Source: Ifrita kowaldi
Lineage: Eukaryota > Chordata > Aves > Passeriformes > Cinclosomatidae
DNA length: 64,000 bases
Assembly (NCBI GenBank): GCA_013398055.1
Contig: VZRS01007670.1
Location: 1,384,385 to 1,448,384, forward strand
Direction of reading: 5' to 3'
The notes below the pieces were generated by a model. The model saw nothing but the letters and a program-made list of their open reading frames with translations. It did no database searches and was not told the origin of the DNA. This document shows, one piece after another, positions 21,921 through 34,771 of the stretch (position 1 is the stretch's first letter; each line of letters begins with the position of its first letter). The translations under genes were made by a program, and so were the position numbers.

Positions 21921-24900
21921 TTTCTATAGTAGACGGTTTAAATAAACTGGCCACAGCCTTGCTAAATCACACAGCTGCAAATCAAACTTTTGGACTTTCT
22001 TGATATCTATGTCCAACCCAATTGCCCCCAGGGTATTTATTGCCTTGTGGTCTCCTGTCCCAAATATGTTCCTATAGTGTAAAATTAGGAACATCTGTGA
22101 AACAAGGTTCATTCATTGCTTTTTTTTTTTGGTTTGTTTTCCTGGTCATATCAAGTAGATTATTTAGTTGGAACTAAGATGTACTTGTTTGATTCATCTG
22201 AGTAGTATGTTGAGTTGCTTTCACTCTGTATCTCGTGCCTAATTACTCATTAATATCGCAGGTAAATAATATTTAGTACTAGTTGAGATGAATCTCACTA
22301 CCACTGCCAATAGACATACATATTTTTAAATAAAATGGTAGAGAGTAGACGGATAAATTAGCTTAAAATGACACTTTTTAGGAGAATATATTTATGGCAC
22401 GAATACGTACATAAATAAATAACAGGCTGGAAACAGTAAAGCTCACATAAGTACTAAAAGATGGTGGTAAAGATTGTACACCTCCTCAACACCCATCTTA
22501 GCCAGTGCCTTGTGTATATCACAGAAAGCAGTTCTCTGTGATGGAGGATGCTTTTTCAAACTGTGTTACTCACCAGTCCTTATGCAGATGGACAAAGTCC
22601 CAGATCTCCACTAATGAGGGCTTAGCTATTCACCTCGTGTGTTCACAATAACATTGTGGATATTAAGTTCAGGTGTCAGATGACTGGGTTTCCCTACTGC
22701 TTAGAATCACTCCTACTTACTTTTCAGCATTTAAATTTGCTCAAACACCTAACTTATAAATGTTCTTATTCTTATTGAAAATATTTTCTATTTTCACATT
22801 ACCTTTTCAGTAATAATGAGAATAAAGATAGTCATAATACTTAATAATCTACCTGGAAATGCATGTATGTTTATTAAATTTTGCTGTATTTTTTGCCTAC
22901 TTACATCCAATATTTCTTCATACAGGAAACATCTCACATGTTTTTACTATGGAGGCATGGAAATTTTATTTCACAATGCAAACTTAATTATGAGTCTCTT
23001 TTGTAAATAGGGGGTTTCTCTGCTTATTAATAATGTTGCTATTCATTTATTTATTTAATTGCAATGTAGAAAACCATTTCACAAATAAAGTGATTTAAAG
23101 TGATTTAAATTGGTTTTGTAACCCTATCAAATTAAAGACAGTTTTTTTACAGATTATAAAAATAATGTTGTTGCAGGGGTAAATTTCTTGTTTCTGTTAA
23201 AAAGTTGTAGAAATACCATGAATGGAGGAAATTAGATGAGGTCTCTTTACAGCTGAGTTGGACAGCAACATTGCAACTTTGTCTGTGGGTTGAATATATT
23301 GCAATGAGTTTCTGTAGCAAAGCTGTCTTCCTGGCTGCTCCCATGCAGATTTTCCTTTCAGGATTCTTTTACCTTTTATAAAATTCCTATAGAATTATAG
23401 GTTGAAAAATGATTTTTTTTTTTAATTAACATGTTTCTCCTTCTTTATGAATTATTAGTCAACATCTGTGAAAGTGTTTCTTCTCTTTCTTGTGTTTACT
23501 TTCTAAGTGCCATATGTATCTATTTGCATATACATCTATATTTAATCAGAGATGCTGTTTTTCTGTTATTGTTTTGTTTTGGTTTGGTTTTTTTTAGTAG
23601 AAATATTGCATAAGTAGAACCATGTGAACCTATGATCAAATCAGACATCAAGTAAAATCTGTCTAGACACAGACAATGTGTAGCTTATTTACATAATAGA
23701 CAAGAATGTCAGTGCAGACACAAATCATGTTTATGTTTGTTTAACTGCAACATTACTGGTTGTGAGGCGCTTGCCTCTGCTACTTTGGGATATTGACATT
23801 TATTGGTGTACTGACAGTAAATAGTAACTCCCCAAGTTGCTTTTCGAAGTTGATGATGTAAGAAATAAACTTACAAATTAGGACTCTCTTGGTGGGGCCT
23901 GAACTCAGCTGATGGATACAGTAGTATCCAATAACAGCATTAAGGAATGTATTAAATTGCTTTGAGTATTAACAGTGAAGAATATGAATAGTAATTAGCA
24001 GTTAGCATTTGCAGTAGATACTGCATCCATGTGACACTTCGGAGACTTTAAAAGTCAATCTGTATTTCACACTAGATGAATTATATTTTTATTTCAGGCA
24101 ATGACATTATTATGCTTGCAGGCAGTCATCAATCATCCTCTGACCTAAAAGTCATGGATCACTGCTATTAGGATTTTATTAAATTGGTAAAGAGAAACTC
24201 TGAACTTTGAAGGAGATGACATTTTACTTGGAGAAAGATAACACAATAAAGCAAAACATTGTTGCCATCAGCAATAAATGAACAGTGAATATATATTTGA
24301 AACAAAAAATCCAATAAAGGCAAAACTGATGTAAATAATACAGACTACTGACTGCTTTTTCTTATTTATTTTAGTTTAATTTTCCTCACTTAACACAATG
24401 CTTTCAAGTATTTTAGCATCTCATCCAGGATGTTTAAACCGTCTATTCTTGTTTATCTTTTATTACAAGTGAACTAGCAGTATCTCTTCAGACAATTAAA
24501 AGCAATAGTAACTCAATTAATTTTTTTATATTATTCAATAAATGTTTACATTTTTTGCTAGCTGACTAAATGGTTATAAACTAAGTTACAAATACATTAA
24601 TATCCTATTCTTTCATTAATTTTCTACTCAAAAAAGTGTTTTGATAAAATGTGCATCTAAGCAAGATTTGTAGTACTAAGGTTCTATTACGTTTTATATT
24701 TAAAAGAATTTATTAGTATTGTCTTATTGTATAACCCAGAATAATTAATTTGGATGAGAGAATAAACTCGAAATTTCTTCCTCCTCTTTTCTTGCACTCT
24801 AACCAATAAGGAAAAAATCCAGATATTTTAAAAGGCTGCTTCAGAAGGATTGGAATGAGCCATCAAAACAAGATCAATGAGGTGCAGTGAGAGAAGGGAG

Positions 24901-27900
24901 TGTAGGTAACACATTTTCTGCACTTTCGATTTAAGAAGTCTCTCACTGATTTCAATGAGGTCAAAATCATAAGAAGGATGACATTAAAAAGCAAGTGAAT
25001 AAATATAAAGCTATTTTTCCTGCAATCTATATTAAATTTTTGCTATTTAATCAAACTGATCACTTTTTTTTTCTTAACTAGGCTTTCCTTTGAAATTCTA
25101 TATTTATTCTATTCCTCTATTGTACCAAGAGTGGTGCCATTCTTTGAACTCTTGGTTCTGACATGATAAATTTTTCTTATTCTCTGCTTTCTCAGAAATA
25201 TCCAAGCAGGTGGAAAGCGGTCATGACAAGTAAATGAAAGCATGAAGGAATGAAGAAGAAAAAAAAAGGACTTGGAGAGCACCTATCCCTATTGTTTTGA
25301 GCAGAAGTACAATATATTAATGAAAAGAGTCAAATGTGTTTTGCTATTAATATTAGCACAGTCTTCTTCTATGGGCTTCCCATTAAAAAAAAAAAAAAAG
25401 TTAAATTTATGGAAAATACAGTTACGTGCTATTAAAACAGCCATATGGCTTTGACTCTAAAATAACTTTGCATTTAGGAGAAGTTTTCAGTTTTAAATAC
25501 TAATTCACTCCAGTTATCTTTCAATCTTTTGTTTCCTAAAATGTATGACTTCAGCTGTGTACTCAATTATGAGGCTGGCGCATCAGTAAATGCTCAATAG
25601 CCACGGAATATTTAACAACAGAACTGTTTTTACAACAGTAGTTCTTAATGGGATTCTGCTCATGTTGGGATAGATGTCTACCACATGAACATTTTCATGC
25701 AAACCAATCACTCTCAGCTCCCTCTGTAAATGCCACAGAAAAATTTCTTGGACATGATCCCAAAAACATCTAAAGTAGGTCAGAGAATCCATGCCCTTAT
25801 ATCCTTATTTCTGTATATTGACTATAAATGGACCCTGAAATAACTAATTTAAATATTTATATCTACGTTTACTTGGATGGATCCCACATTAACCTTATTC
25901 TTTGCTGGCCACCTTCTGTGATAGTAACAGAAGTAGTCAGTCTTCAGAGGGAAAATATCGTTTATTTTATTAGCCTAGGACAGTTAAAGGAAATAGCCAG
26001 TTCTGCACTGAGTATAAACACTTGAATTCTGAAAAAATTGTTTCTTTTAAAGGGGTTACATTCATTGATGACTTTCTTGAGGGTAAAGAGCATTTTTTCT
26101 AAGACTCTGGGGAAATGAAGTTGGATTGGAGGTTGAGAGAATGTTTAGTTGTAAAAAAAAGTCAAGATAGTCTCCCAGAATTCTATTTTAAATTTTTTCT
26201 GATCTTTGACGAGAAAAAAAAAGTCAAATTTCTGCAGAATAAAGGGTTCTTCTGTAAATATAAATGTGATATGTAAGCATATCACAGACAGTGCAATATG
26301 TTTTCAAGCAAAAGATAGAGCTGCATTTCTCCTGTATAGAATTTGACATAAATATGATCAGAGGAAGAAAGATTAGCTTTGAATAGCAAAAAAACCAATG
26401 TGTAAGAAACCCCTGCTAAACAAAGCAAAACAAAACAAACAACCCCCTCCCTCACTCTTAGGGTGGTAAGAACTCCAAAATAACTATACTAAGGATTTGA
26501 CATAAACCATCAGTTTGCAGCATCTGCTGTGATAGCCGGAAACCCGCATAAAATGAACACCAGGCAGCTAGCAGTGCTTGATTCTTGGGCAGTTAGCCTT
26601 GGATGTTAAATGATCAGGAGTATCTCCCTGTTGCAAAACTCCGGGGTCATCACTTGCTGCTGCACAGGTGCGTGTTCGAGCACTGAATTGTCCATAATGA
26701 GGTTGAACTTCGGTGTATTTAGACCTTAGAAAGCATTTTTGCCTACTCTTAAGAAAATGGTTTGATCTGAGTATTCATAGGTGGAAATGGTTAACTACTG
26801 AAAATGAAACACTATAGGATTACATCAACTGAAAGAAGGCAGTTTAGAAATCTTGCATCTTTTTCAGGTTAATAACGTTGACATTACATATTTTAATAAC
26901 ATAAAGGTGGTTTGTGAGATTTTATGCAACAGGGATGATTTACAAAAGATGTGAAAAAATGTGAAAATAAATATTTATTGTTCACATTTGCATCATCCCC
27001 AGAGCACATACTGCCTTTTCTTTCTTTCTCAAAGTTAAAAGTCTGTTGTAGTTCTGTATAGTTTATGTGATCACATATTTCAAAGAGGTATACAGCTATA
27101 ATAATGCTAATGCAAACGGAGAGAAATATAATAGGAACAAAAAAAGAAAGAAACAAAAATCAGAACATGTACTATGCTATACATATAATTATCCATACTG
27201 AGTATCATTATTTTGATAATATAATCTATAATATATCTATTATGTGTGAGATACCAATTGCATTTTTGAATCATGCTATATTTTCAATATAAATGCGTAT
27301 TTCACGAAGTAGTAGTAGTTGTTGTTGTTGAAAGTGACCCATTAATGCAATAATTTGCAAATATTTGGGGTTTGACTGATTTTAAGGAAAATGCTTTGGT
27401 TTTGTAAGTTTTGGTTTTAAACCACTAGTAACTATGAAAAAGGTTTTGAAAAGTTTGTGAGATTTTGGGGTTTGGTTTTCTTTTTTGTTTGTAGAATTTA
27501 AGCAGCAGAGAAAAATTTTAGATGAGCCTTCTGTTTACATCATAAAAGTGATCAAAATGATGAGACACAAAAGTGAGATAATTTCAGCATGCTTCATGCC
27601 TCTTTGTCAAATAATGTCCCTCTTGCAAAATTAAGGTGAATTTAATTCTAATATATATCATAAAAAGGAGATTCTAGGGAGTCTCAATCAAACCACATCT
27701 TGTTTTAGCACTCTGTTCAAGATGATTAAATTTCTCATTTTCTGTTCTTGATGGGAGTTGAAAAGGGGAGTTATTTTTATTCCTAGTTCTCTCCCCTGCT
27801 CATAAAATTATAGATTGCAGATTTTCAAAGAAAGTAAAAAGTCAACTCCCAGATGCACTCACTTCTCAGAAAAGAAAAAAAAAGTTATTAAAAATGTCAG

Positions 27901-30308
27901 TACTGTCTTCTTTCAATTGTGATGATCCAGAGGAAAGAAAAAGAAGTAGTCTAACATCAGCAGAAATTCTGCTAGGACAATTCTTATAATATGTTACAGT
28001 GAAAAATCTGTTGATACACAGCAAAAACCAATGAAAAAAATTCTATGGAAAAAAAGGCCTATTGGCAACTTCTCTAGGCTAAAACTGGCAGTTGAGGACA
28101 ATGACAAACCTTTCACAGTGAGTATAAAGACATATTTCAGATCACAATACTGACATCTGTAACAGGCTATAATAGCTAAAAAGCTTAGGTAACACTGAGT
28201 ATTTAGTTCCATTATAGAAGTTTAGAGAGAGAAGAAACTTCTGGCCTTTTCTTGACAATGATGTTGACAACCAGTTGAAACAAGCTAAACAAAATTAGTC
28301 TGACACTCACATGAGTTTGTTTATCTGAGAGGAGGAGGACAAGAAGACTGGTCATGACTTTATTTCTGAGTAGCTTTATTATATGAAAATCTGTCCACTT
28401 TAAATTTTAAGTATCTTTAAATGGCAAAGGTGCCATTTCTTCTTCTCTCATTGGGCTTCAGTATATATTCATGAAGGCATGAAACATTATATAATTCACC
28501 AGGAGGGCTTTTTTCTGTCTGCATTCTTTAACCTTATTTAAGATGCTGATATAAGTAATTGTATAAATTCAGTTGAAATTAAGAACAAGAAAAAGAAAAC
28601 AAGAAAAACTATTTACTTCTTTATTTTATTTTTAGTAATGTAGTATCTAGAAAGTTGATACACGATATGAAATCAACAGGTAGCCAGATAGCTAAAAAAT
28701 TTGGGTAAACTTGAATGAAATTCAGAATTTTCTGAATGAGGTTTGGGATAAAACAGGGGAAAATATTTTATAATCAGTACTGAATGGTAGTGTTTGCCTA
28801 TGCAAAACAATATTTAAAAAGGACCGAAATAAAGAAGAAAGTATACTTATAGGAAACATAGTTGGAAATACTGGATTTAGGGTGATTGGTATTTAGGGTT
28901 TCCCCCAAAAATAAACAAACAACCAAAACCACACAAACAAACAAGTCAACAAAAACAGAACTCAGAAATATTAAAAGCATCTTAATTTCAAAAGCAATAT
29001 GCAATAACGTTTCACTCTTTGGAATTCCACAAATGCTTGCTTTACTAATTGTGCACTTTCATTTTTTTTGCCAGTAGCAGATGCAATTAAACAAACTGTG
29101 ACTTCAGCCCCTTATTATAACATGGGATAGTAGCAGATTCAATTCCAATGCAACCTTTTTTTTTGCATATTTGTGGAGTTTCGCTGCTTGTCTGAAATTA
29201 GTAGTACTGAATAATTTTCAGGTTTTAAAATAACTGTATTCTGTTTCATTCTCCACATAATTATGTTGACTTAACTTTTGATTACCAAATTTCATTGAAT
29301 AAATAATTATCTGTCTAACTAGAATGAGACAGAATTTAATTTTAAACTCTAAGGACTCAAGTCTTCATAGAAAATCAATTCAAGATTCTAAATGAGTTTT
29401 GATATTAAATATTGGGCTTTTTCACACCCTGGGCTATATTCTCAATCACATTTAACATTCACAATATTCAGGTAAAATATATCAATGTTAGAGACCAGGG
29501 AAGTTTCTCATCGGGAATATGTAGTGGCGTTCAATGGACTGGAATTAGATACAAGTGCTTACAATTTGTTTCCAGGAACTTCCAAAGAGCCTATAGCTCT
29601 TTTTTTGTTGTTGTTGGTTGGTTAGGGTGATCATTTGGGGTTTTTTATTCTGGGGGTCTTCATTCTGATGAAATTTTAATTTATTGTACTTAGTAAACAA
29701 AATTATTTGGTCTCAGTTTAGCTGTCTGAAACATGCTTGTTTCTGAAAACCATCAAATTCTTTCAATGATCTACATCTATATATGAGGAGATTTAGGCAT
29801 TTTCAAGATGTGACTCAGTCCATCCTAACCCCTAAGGCAGATGGATTGACTTGCATTTTGAGGTACCTATCGCTCTTCACCAAAGCCAGGCAGAAAATAG
29901 CTGCTTCCAGAAAACAGCTTGTCATTTAATGGCACTGTAGCAGAAATCATGCTCTCTTCCTTTATCTTCTATGACAAAATCAAATGTTCCACAAATATTT
30001 TTGCTAGTATAGAAGATGTTCACATATTATGGAACAAAGAGCACGAAAGATTCTAGAATATGATTACACTGATGTCTAGAGACCAAGAAAACTACTTCAC
30101 CTGAGCACTGTCAACATGTGTGGCATTACTGAGTCTGAATATTCCTTTCTGCTCCAGGTAAGCCACCAGAAATCTGGCTTATGTTGGATTTCTTGTTGCT
30201 AATAGCTTTCAGTGCTGCATTTTGTTAATTTATCAATTAGGAATTAATTAATTCTTTGAAACTGCAGGGTTAACAAAAAGTATCATTCTGTTTTGTGAAT
30301 AGGGATAT

Positions 30309-30366
30309 TGTGTAATATGAATAAATCTGATAAAGATTAGATTTATCAGATTTATCCCATTACACA
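30309..30366. other. 58-nt imperfect hairpin
   Basis: Inner arms 30321-30334 (ATAAATCTGATAAA) and 30342-30355 are perfect 14-bp complements around a 7-nt loop. An outer 8-bp pairing (TGTGTAAT at 30309-30316 with 30359-30366) continues the stem after a small internal loop (4 by 3 nt). Size and shape are those of a small pre-miRNA, but the stem is AT-rich and expression is unknown. Confidence 0.55.
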
Positions 30367-31174
30367 TGAGAAATATGAGACAAGTCTATGTGAACAGAAT
30401 TGGGATAAAACTGCTAAAGAGAGGCTAAAAAAGGCAACTTAATATTACTCTCTGTCAATGGCAAATATTATTTTATTACTTTACCCTCAAGTTTAGAAAT
30501 AGCAGCCAGCTAAGGGAACTATTAGCATACAGCCTCAGGTTCCCACAATTGATCAGTGGGCCGCTTAAGTGGTTGGCTGTTTTTTGCCTCTCTGATTTTC
30601 TCTTTCTATTGCTTTAAATTTAAATGATTGCTCTTCCTCATGGCCAGAATCATGTCTGACCTGTAAAACATTAATTAAAACCAATGGTCTTCTTTCTTAT
30701 TGAAGGGTACATTATCTCTTTGTTTCACACATATTAGCTCTATTAATTAACAGCAAATATTATGTGAAAGAGTATATGTTACATGATACTTATAAAATAA
30801 CTGTGTTGTCAAAATTAAACTAAACTTGAATTTCCTGATAAGTCAAGAGGAAAGATGCTATTTATCTCTCATCAAGACTCAGGAGAAGTCATATGCATTT
30901 TATAGGGTAACTGGGCACACAAAAGCTATTGCAGTTTATATATATATTCTAATTTTATATGTGTTTTCAATTATACAGCAGTCAAATACTTTCAGGGGTG
31001 ATTGATTTTGAGCAGCAAAGGACTCAGTGTTTGCAGACTTTTAAATTGTTGTAGAAGAAATTTGGAACATAAATTTGCTTTTAAAATCACATAATCTTTC
31101 TAATAGTGAAATCACACTTTTGAACCCCTCAAAGAGAAAAGGAGGAGACTTCTCTGTACACAGCTGTATCACAG

Positions 31175-31198
31175 AAAATGAAAACGTGTTTTCATTTT
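31175..31198. repeat. 24-bp near-perfect palindrome
   Basis: Arms AAAATGAAAAC (31175-31185) and GTTTTCATTTT (31188-31198) are exact complements around GT. It could be a cruciform or a dimeric factor site, or chance in AT-rich DNA. Confidence 0.6.
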
Positions 31199-31890
31199 AT
31201 CTTGGGAGGTTGCTAGTGGCTTGCAACATGTATATGCTGACTGTATTCTTACTCTGAAAAAAGTTTTCAGAGAAAATTGAGTGAACTTGTACAATTCTGT
31301 CACTAATGGAATCCATTTACTTGGTTTTTAAACTAATAAAATGCCTTTATCCAAATAATTTGAATAAAATGGTTAGCATGCTTAGCATTCATTGTGATCG
31401 ACATCGTCACCTTTATCGTTGTGCAAGCATCTAGATGAGAGTTGAGCTAAAAAAGTAAAGTACTGTGTGTTGTTTACACATATAACCCCATCCTAGAGCA
31501 TTCAGCTAGGAGTACCTTCCTGTGTTCATAGGCTGTTAAGTAACCACTGAATAAAATGAGATAAAATGCAAAGAAGCAAGAATCACAACCAAGGCTACCC
31601 TCCCTTACAACATGAAGATCTTCTTTCTTACCAGTATCCACAAATTCTGAATGCTTTACTGCAGTCTGTCTTGGCTCCAGCAGGTTCACAGCACAATGTT
31701 TGTTTCTGAAACTTCATTCCACATCTAAGAGGGTTATAATTATGAAGCATTCAACTTACTACAAAATTCAAAGTCATAGATTCAGGAGACTGGATGTGTA
31801 GTCCTGAGACAGATGCTAAAAGCCATGCAGGAGATGGAACTCTGGTCAGTACACTAGTTAGAGATCCCAAAATTTACATCTATTGACAGA

Positions 31891-32160
31891 TTTCACAGAA
31901 TCTTTTAGGTTGGAAAAGACCTGCAAAAATCAAGTCCAACCTTTGACCAACCTCCACCTTGTCAACTAGACCATAGCAGCAAGTGCCACATCCAGATGTC
32001 CACTCATTTCTTAAACACCTCAAGGGATGCTGACTCCAACACATCCAATGATTGACAACCTTGTCCTGTCTTTCCCTTCTTTCAGAAAATGCACTGTCTG
32101 AAATTAGGAACATAAGTTGACCTTGGAAATCCCTCTTCAAGAGCTTCACTCCTAAATTTT
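31891..32160 (-). mobile_element. CR1 LINE 3' fragment, minus strand
   Basis: Read on the plus strand, it is the complement of a CR1 3' end: 'cacagaatcttttaggttgg' and 'aatcaagtccaacctttgac' at the left, then 'acacctcaagggatgctgac', 'caatgattgacaacct' and a decayed continuation. A small deletion removes the usual block between the 'cca' and 'caatg' parts. The subfamily differs from the 44.5-kb copy, which has the 'atggtttgggttg' start. The element is 5' truncated and dead. The right limit is approximate. Confidence 0.85.
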
Positions 32161-34148
32161 GGGTTCAAAATTGCCAACTACTCTTTGATACTTCTAGCAT
32201 TTTCAAATTCAAGTTCATCAAAGGCAACAAATACCTTAAGACTGCAAATAATTAGCTAATAAGCACTTTTTAAAATACATGTGGGGAAAAAAAAATAGTG
32301 TTCTCAATCATGTCTGAGTGAGCACAAGATTACTTCAGCAGACTAGATAGCTATAGATGTGAAAATTGAAAAATATATTAACATGGATATTGATATTGTT
32401 ATAGATAGAGATATAGATAGCAAGAGAGAAAACTTAGGTTTATATAGTTGAATTTCAAACTGCATTTATTTATCGAACTTAAATTTTAATTCAGTCAAAA
32501 CAAAAAGGTATATGACTGGATAAAATTTCAATAATGAGCCTGCTGTCTAAAAATATTAGAGCTTTCGCAACTCTTTCTGCACTCAGTAATATGTGTAGAT
32601 GAATTATAGCTTGAACTATAAATAGTTACAGGCCATCAGACATTAGCAAGGCACCTGACATTGCTAACTATTCAACAATATCAACATTTTATTGCATGAA
32701 AGAAAATCAGGAATCAAGTGAGAGATTGGTGCTATTCTGATGATATTGTGAAGGACAGGGCAGCTAACAGTTTGAGTAAAGCGTTTCTAAAGCTCACCTC
32801 ATTAATATATTAAAACATTTCACATTAAACATCAAAACATTACAGTTTCTGTGAAATTTAGATGTGATTCGTAATTATAGTGATTGTTTTCTTTTTTTTA
32901 GGATTAGTTTTTGAAGACTAATAGCTTGCCTAAATCTCTCTGCAGTATAACTGTTCCAATTTTTCTGTATCACAATAAGGCCTAAGCTTTGATAGTTTTT
33001 CTTCATTTCTTCTTATTTTTTAACATTTACAGTATTTTTTATTAGCCTATTATTACTGTTCATGCTACTGTGTCTATTTTCATATGACTTCTGTTTACAG
33101 AGATGAAATGCAGACTCTATCAACATAAAAATTTGAGTTGCTTACAGGCTTTTTCACAAGCCAGTAAGCAACTCAATTTATGAGAGACCCAGAACACTTA
33201 ATTAAAGCATCTAGTTTCTGTCTTATGTTGGAATTTTAGAGACTTCATCTTCATAAGGTTTATCCACCACACAGAAGAGGGAAGGTGCCTTTGAATGTCT
33301 CCAGAAAAAAAACAAAAAAGAAAAAAAACCCAAATATGTTTGTTTTTAGCAGATTAGGTCCTTGAGGGGAGGGAGGGGGAGAATAAAAAGTTTGATAATT
33401 TTGCACAAACTGTGTTGAAAATAAGGTGTCAGCTGTGTTGAGTTTGGAAATCTATGATGCCTGTGAAAATTTTGCTAGCTTACACTATTATTGGAATTAC
33501 CAAGGCTGTAAACAACATCATCCTAAAATAAAAGGGAATCTTAGCATAAATTTCACTGTATTATAGATCAGAATGCTACTATGTCTCGTTTAGACCTAGC
33601 TAAACAAATCCATTCGGGTATTTAAATTTTCGCTAGCCAAAATTAAATGCGCTCAAACCTGAAGGAAAGGTGAAAAACATCACAAAAATTGAGCCACTTA
33701 AAATAATTTGAAACACTTAAAAAGGAATAATGTTTGAAACAAACCCATTGTGCTTTGAACCTGATTCTGATCTGATCAACTGCTATGCAAAAAATAGGTG
33801 TATGTTTGTGTAGACTCATATCAATTGTTCTGCACTTTACTCTTGTTTAGTTACATTGATTGTGGCGTTATATCTTCAGGTTCCAACATCTCACAGGTTG
33901 CAGTTGGCAGTGTTTCTTGATTACAAGCCAAAGGATAGTCATTTACTGAGGTTGACAAAAAAGTGGTCAAAGCCATAAATCCTCTAGGACTTAATGCTTG
34001 TTAGTTTGCCTGTTTGTTTTTATCCTGTGTCTGCAGACTACTAACACTCAAGGACTTTCCTACTTCTTCTCCAGCACTGATAATGTAATCCAAATTATTT
34101 GGGTTTTCATATCAGGAAATAAAATTATAAATTTATATAATTTTCTTC
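32161..34148. other. Anonymous AT-rich stretch
   Basis: No gene is seen. It holds a GATA-rich tract (32371-32421), an A-rich tract (33305-33330), a G-rich patch (33366-33381, three G runs only) and the hairpin at 33133-33176. Confidence 0.55.
33133..33176. other. 44-nt hairpin, 19-position stem with one mismatch
   Basis: The left arm 33133-33151 pairs with 33158-33176 at 18 of 19 positions (one A-A mismatch) around the loop TTTCAC. After an asymmetric bulge, CATAAA (33124-33129) can pair with TTTATG (33177-33182), giving about 24 pairs in 59 nt. The stem has ordinary base composition (TTGAGTTGCTTAC), which makes chance less likely than for the AT-only palindromes in this window. Confidence 0.65.
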
Positions 34149-34771
34149 TGGCCTTGTTTAAGCTGAGATAATCGTCTTCTTAGTAGTCAGTACAGTACTG
34201 TTTTGGATTCAGTATGAGAATAATGTTGATAGCACACACATGTTTTGGTTGTTGCTAAGCTATGCTCACTCTAAGTCATGGAATTTTCAGCTTCCCATAC
34301 TCTACCAGTGAGCAAGGCCACAAAAAGCTGTGGCGGGGAGCATGGCCAGAAAAGCTGACCTGGACTGGCCAAAGGAGTATTCCATACCAGAATGTCATGC
34401 TCTGTCTAAACTGTGGGGAGTTGGCTGGGAGCTGCCTATTGCTGCTTGGAGACTGGCTGGGTATTGGTGGTGAGCAACTGTTTTGTGCATCACTTGCTTT
34501 TCTTGGGTTTTATTCCTCTCTGACTCTCATTATTATTGCTGTTATTGTTATTGCTGTTGTTATTATTAGTAGTAATAATAATAAATAATAGTGATAAATA
34601 CTGTTGTTGTATTATTTTAATTTATTTAAATTATTAAAGTGTCCTTACCTGAACCCATGAGTCTTACCTTTTTTCCTATTATCCTTCCCCATCCCATCCA
34701 GGGAAGAAGGGAAGAGGACTGAGAGAGCAACTGAGCACTAGTTAGGTAACAGCTGGATTTAAGCCATGACA
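34149..34771 (+). mobile_element. ERVL-class LTR, near full length
   Basis: It follows the avian ERVL LTR in order: 'gctgagataa' near the start, 'atgttgatagcacacacatg', 'ttgttgctaagctatgctca', 'aaagctgacctggactggcc', the hallmark 'ggagtattccataccagaat' with 'gtcatgct' (34372-34402), 'ttcccatcc'-like sequence near 34688, and the end 'gatttaagccatgaca' with a terminal ACA at 34769-34771. No internal genes are attached, so it is a solo LTR. The region where the TATA box should lie (about 34405) is diverged. No convincing 5-bp target duplication was seen, and the 5' end is the less certain one. Confidence 0.82.
34528..34618. repeat. ATT/GTT trinucleotide expansion inside the LTR
   Basis: ATT, GTT, GCTGTT and AATAAT units replace the transcript-end part of the LTR and make a hydrophobic low-complexity frame. 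Expansion after insertion is the simplest explanation. Confidence 0.85.

Larger units (their letters stand above)
18881..31890. other. Long anonymous AT-rich stretch, no gene seen
   Basis: About 13 kb without a recognisable gene. Contents are simple repeats (TA/CA at 20432-20475, A run 25385-25399, CAAAA-type at 26418-26443 and 28908-28950, GTA/GTT at 27308-27330), a possible LTR-like promoter block (21515-21920), a hairpin (30309-30366) and a palindrome (31175-31198). A CAG/GTAAGC donor-like site at 30158 and a good acceptor at 25195 have no convincing exon attached. Confidence 0.55.

Noticed and set aside
30100..30170. CAG/GTAAGC donor-like site at 30158
   Set aside because: The same bases also read as an acceptor, and no upstream acceptor with a clear pyrimidine tract gives an exon.
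33366..33381. G-rich patch as a quadruplex site
   Set aside because: Only three G runs are close enough together, short of the usual four.
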